Positions 62,394-64,000 of a stretch of DNA of 64,000 bases are shown one piece after another (position 1 is the first letter of the stretch; each line of letters starts with the position of its first letter). The position numbers and the translations under genes were made by a program. The DNA is from Flavobacterium sp. 123. Its GTDB lineage: Bacteria > Bacteroidota > Bacteroidia > Flavobacteriales > Flavobacteriaceae. Under the pieces are notes generated by a model. The model was not told where the DNA came from. It saw only the letters and a list, made by a program, of their open reading frames with translations, and made no database searches. Location of the stretch: assembly GCF_003634825.1 (NCBI RefSeq), contig NZ_RBXD01000001.1:2750501-2814500 (forward strand), written 5' to 3'.

Positions 62394-63530
62394 ATGAAAA
62401 AAATACTTTTTATAGATCGTGACGGAACAATGGTTTTGGAACCAAATGATTATCAATTAGACAGTTTTGAAAAATTGGAATTTTATCCAAAAGCCTTTCA
62501 ATATCTAGGTAAAATTGCTACCGAATTGGACTTCGAATTGGTAATGGTGACCAATCAAGATGGTTTAGGAACAGATTCTCATCCCGAAATTAACTTTTGG
62601 CCAGTTCATAATTTAGTGATGAAAGCGTTTGAAAATGAAGGAGTGGTTTTTAGCGACGTTTTTATTGACAAGACATTTCCTCACGAAAATGTACCGACTC
62701 GTAAGCCTGGAACGGCTATGTTGACTAAATACATCAATAACCCAGCATACGATTTAGAAAATTCATTTGTAATTGGTGACAGAATAACTGACGTAGAATT
62801 GGCAAAAAATCTAGGTTCAAAAGCTATTTTTATCAATACTGACGAAGAGTTGGGAAGTGATGAAATTTCGTCCAAAAGACACGAATTAGAAGATGTTATC
62901 GCTCTACAAACTACAGAATGGAAAACGATTTATGAGTTTTTGAAGCTGGAAGAACGTTCAGCTTCCATAACCAGAAAAACGAATGAAACTGACATTTATA
63001 TCAATTTAAACCTTGATGGAACCGGAAAAAGTAAAATAGAAACCGGAATTGCTTTTTTCGATCACATGTTAGACCAAATCGCGCGTCACGGACAAATGGA
63101 CTTAGAAGTTATCGTAAAAGGCGACCTCGAAGTCGATGAACATCACACGATTGAAGACACTGCAATTGCTTTAGGTGAAGTTTTTGCCAAAGCATTAGGA
63201 AATAAATTAGGAATCGAAAGATATGGTTTTTGTTTGCCAATGGACGATTGTTTGTCACAAGTAGCCATTGATTTTGGAGGTAGAAACTGGTTGGTTTGGG
63301 AAACCGAATTCAAACGTGAAATGGTAGGTAAGATGCCGACAGAAATGTTTTATCATTTCTTCAAATCATTCTCAGATGGAGCAAAAGCCAATATCAACAT
63401 CAAAGCGGAAGGAACCAACGAGCACCACAAAATTGAAGCTATTTTCAAGGCTTTCGCCAAAGCAATAAAAGTGGCCGTAAAACGTGATACGGAAAAAATG
63501 ATTTTGCCAAGCACAAAAGGAATGCTTTAA
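62394..63530 (+). CDS. hisB: Bifunctional histidinol phosphatase / imidazoleglycerol-phosphate dehydratase
   Basis: A 378-residue two-domain enzyme. The N-terminal HAD phosphatase (1 to about 165) has FIDRDGT (D8 and D10) and [10 protein letters not shown]. The C-terminal dehydratase (about 190-378) has the His-rich metal-binding motifs [28 protein letters not shown], and [16 protein letters not shown]. The fusion is the same as in Escherichia coli. It lies 12 bases after hisC. Confidence 0.96.
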   Translation: MKKILFIDRDGTMVLEPNDYQLDSFEKLEFYPKAFQYLGKIATELDFELVMVTNQDGLGTDSHPEINFWPVHNLVMKAFENEGVVFSDVFIDKTFPHENVPTRKPGTAMLTKYINNPAYDLENSFVIGDRITDVELAKNLGSKAIFINTDEELGSDEISSKRHELEDVIALQTTEWKTIYEFLKLEERSASITRKTNETDIYINLNLDGTGKSKIETGIAFFDHMLDQIARHGQMDLEVIVKGDLEVDEHHTIEDTAIALGEVFAKALGNKLGIERYGFCLPMDDCLSQVAIDFGGRNWLVWETEFKREMVGKMPTEMFYHFFKSFSDGAKANINIKAEGTNEHHKIEAIFKAFAKAIKVAVKRDTEKMILPSTKGML

Positions 63531-63632
63531 TCCCCCTAACCCCCAAAGGGGGAATTACTAAGCTTTATAAAGAAATTATGAATAAAGAAAAAACACAAGT
63601 TTCTTCAACTCCCCCTTCGGAGGCTGGGGGGA
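63530..63632. repeat. Inverted pair of C/G-rich repeat units
   Basis: Unit 1 at 63530-63556 (core CCCCCTAACCCCCAAAGGGG) and unit 2 at 63607-63632, whose reverse complement (CCCCCCAGCCTCCGAAGGGG core) matches unit 1 at most positions. They face each other about 50 bases apart, overlap the end of hisB's spacer and the first codons of hisH, and could form a cruciform. Similar CCCCCTAACCCCC runs are seen widely in flavobacterial intergenic DNA as I recall. Confidence 0.75.
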
Positions 63633-64000
63633 TAGTAATTATAAATTACGGAGCAGGAAACATTCAAAGCATTATGTTTGCCATCGAAAGATTGGGTTTT
63701 CATGCGGTTTTGAGTAACAATCCAGACGAAATAAAAGCAGCTGATAAAGTGATCTTTCCAGGTGTTGGCGAAGCAAGTTATGCTATGAAAATGTTACAAG
63801 AAAGTGGCTTAGATACTTTAATTCCAACGCTGAAACAGCCTGTTTTAGGAATTTGTCTCGGAATGCAACTAATGTGCAACAAATCAGAAGAAGGAAATAC
63901 TAAAGGATTGGGGATTTTTGATGTTGATGTAATTAAATTTACATCGAAAGTGAAAGTACCACAAATGGGATGGAACCAAATTTACAACCTAAAATCGGAT
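63578..64000 (+). CDS. hisH: Imidazole glycerol phosphate synthase subunit HisH, partial
   Basis: The glutamine amidotransferase subunit that supplies ammonia to HisF; 141 codons are visible and the rest is beyond the right edge. The core begins IVIINYGAGNIQSIMF and has the nucleophile Cys in GICLGMQLM. It carries an odd N-terminal extension (MNKEKTQVSSTPPSEAGG) of which PPSEAGG is encoded by a repeat unit; no other start codon lies between the ATG at 63578 and the conserved core. Confidence 0.92.
   Translation, partial: MNKEKTQVSSTPPSEAGGIVIINYGAGNIQSIMFAIERLGFHAVLSNNPDEIKAADKVIFPGVGEASYAMKMLQESGLDTLIPTLKQPVLGICLGMQLMCNKSEEGNTKGLGIFDVDVIKFTSKVKVPQMGWNQIYNLKSD

Noticed and set aside
63530..63632. 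Rho-independent terminator between hisB and hisH
   Set aside because: Each unit can form a C/G hairpin, but no T-run follows and the hisH frame reads through the second unit, so a dispersed repeat fits better.

Overview
The window is a chromosomal segment of a member of the Bacteroidota, almost certainly family Flavobacteriaceae and probably genus Flavobacterium. The reasons are a low GC content, A-rich start regions without a clear Shine-Dalgarno sequence, TAnnTTTG-type -7 promoter boxes, the LpxC-FabZ fusion, the PorX regulator of type IX secretion, a CzcA-TolC fusion, and many exported proteins whose signal peptides end in a residue followed by Gln. No tRNA, rRNA, prophage, IS transposase, toxin-antitoxin pair or CRISPR array was seen.

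Layout. 1-2.3 kb (minus): an RND multidrug-type efflux pump, with the inner-membrane pump cut by the left edge and its adaptor. 2.4-25 kb: mostly housekeeping genes (recG, uvrD, holA, ettA, mutS2, ung, alanine dehydrogenase, tsaE, porX) mixed with small membrane proteins, a lipoprotein of the OmpA family, a glycosyltransferase, an M1 aminopeptidase and a TSUP permease. 25-37.7 kb (plus): a DUF1080 exported protein, an HD phosphohydrolase, then the lipid A block lpxD, lpxC-fabZ, lpxA, efp, an lpxD paralogue and an NTF2-like protein, followed by sucD, fabG and a VWA membrane protein. 37.7-42.6 kb: a LysR regulator with a YeiH permease, a DUF1275 protein and an LTA-synthase-like sulfatase.

42.7-55.2 kb is the most distinctive part. 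A tightly packed plus-strand island runs thioredoxin, ApbE flavin transferase, DUF4266 lipoprotein and DUF3570 outer-membrane barrel, then a response regulator and histidine kinase, then a CzcA-TolC fusion, its lipoprotein adaptor, a ferritin-VIT1 iron/manganese transporter and a small membrane protein. It ends at a strong terminator. It looks like a combined extracytosolic redox and metal-efflux island under one two-component system. The DUF3570 protein carries two S/T-G-A-S tetrapeptides resembling ApbE flavinylation sites, so it is a candidate flavinylated protein.

55.2-64 kb: a YidE/AspT-type transporter, pckA, and the start of the histidine operon (hisG, hisD, hisC, hisB, hisH). The operon is preceded by a textbook attenuator: a leader peptide with five His codons, a terminator, and an antiterminator pairing visible in the sequence. 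The right edge cuts hisH, whose start region lies inside an inverted pair of C/G-rich repeat units.

Non-coding elements worth attention are the his leader, a structured RNA candidate before fabG (about 34.7 kb), a GC-rich structured repeat upstream of porX (about 25.0 kb), the hisH inverted repeat, and a perfect 16-bp palindrome upstream of the RND pump.
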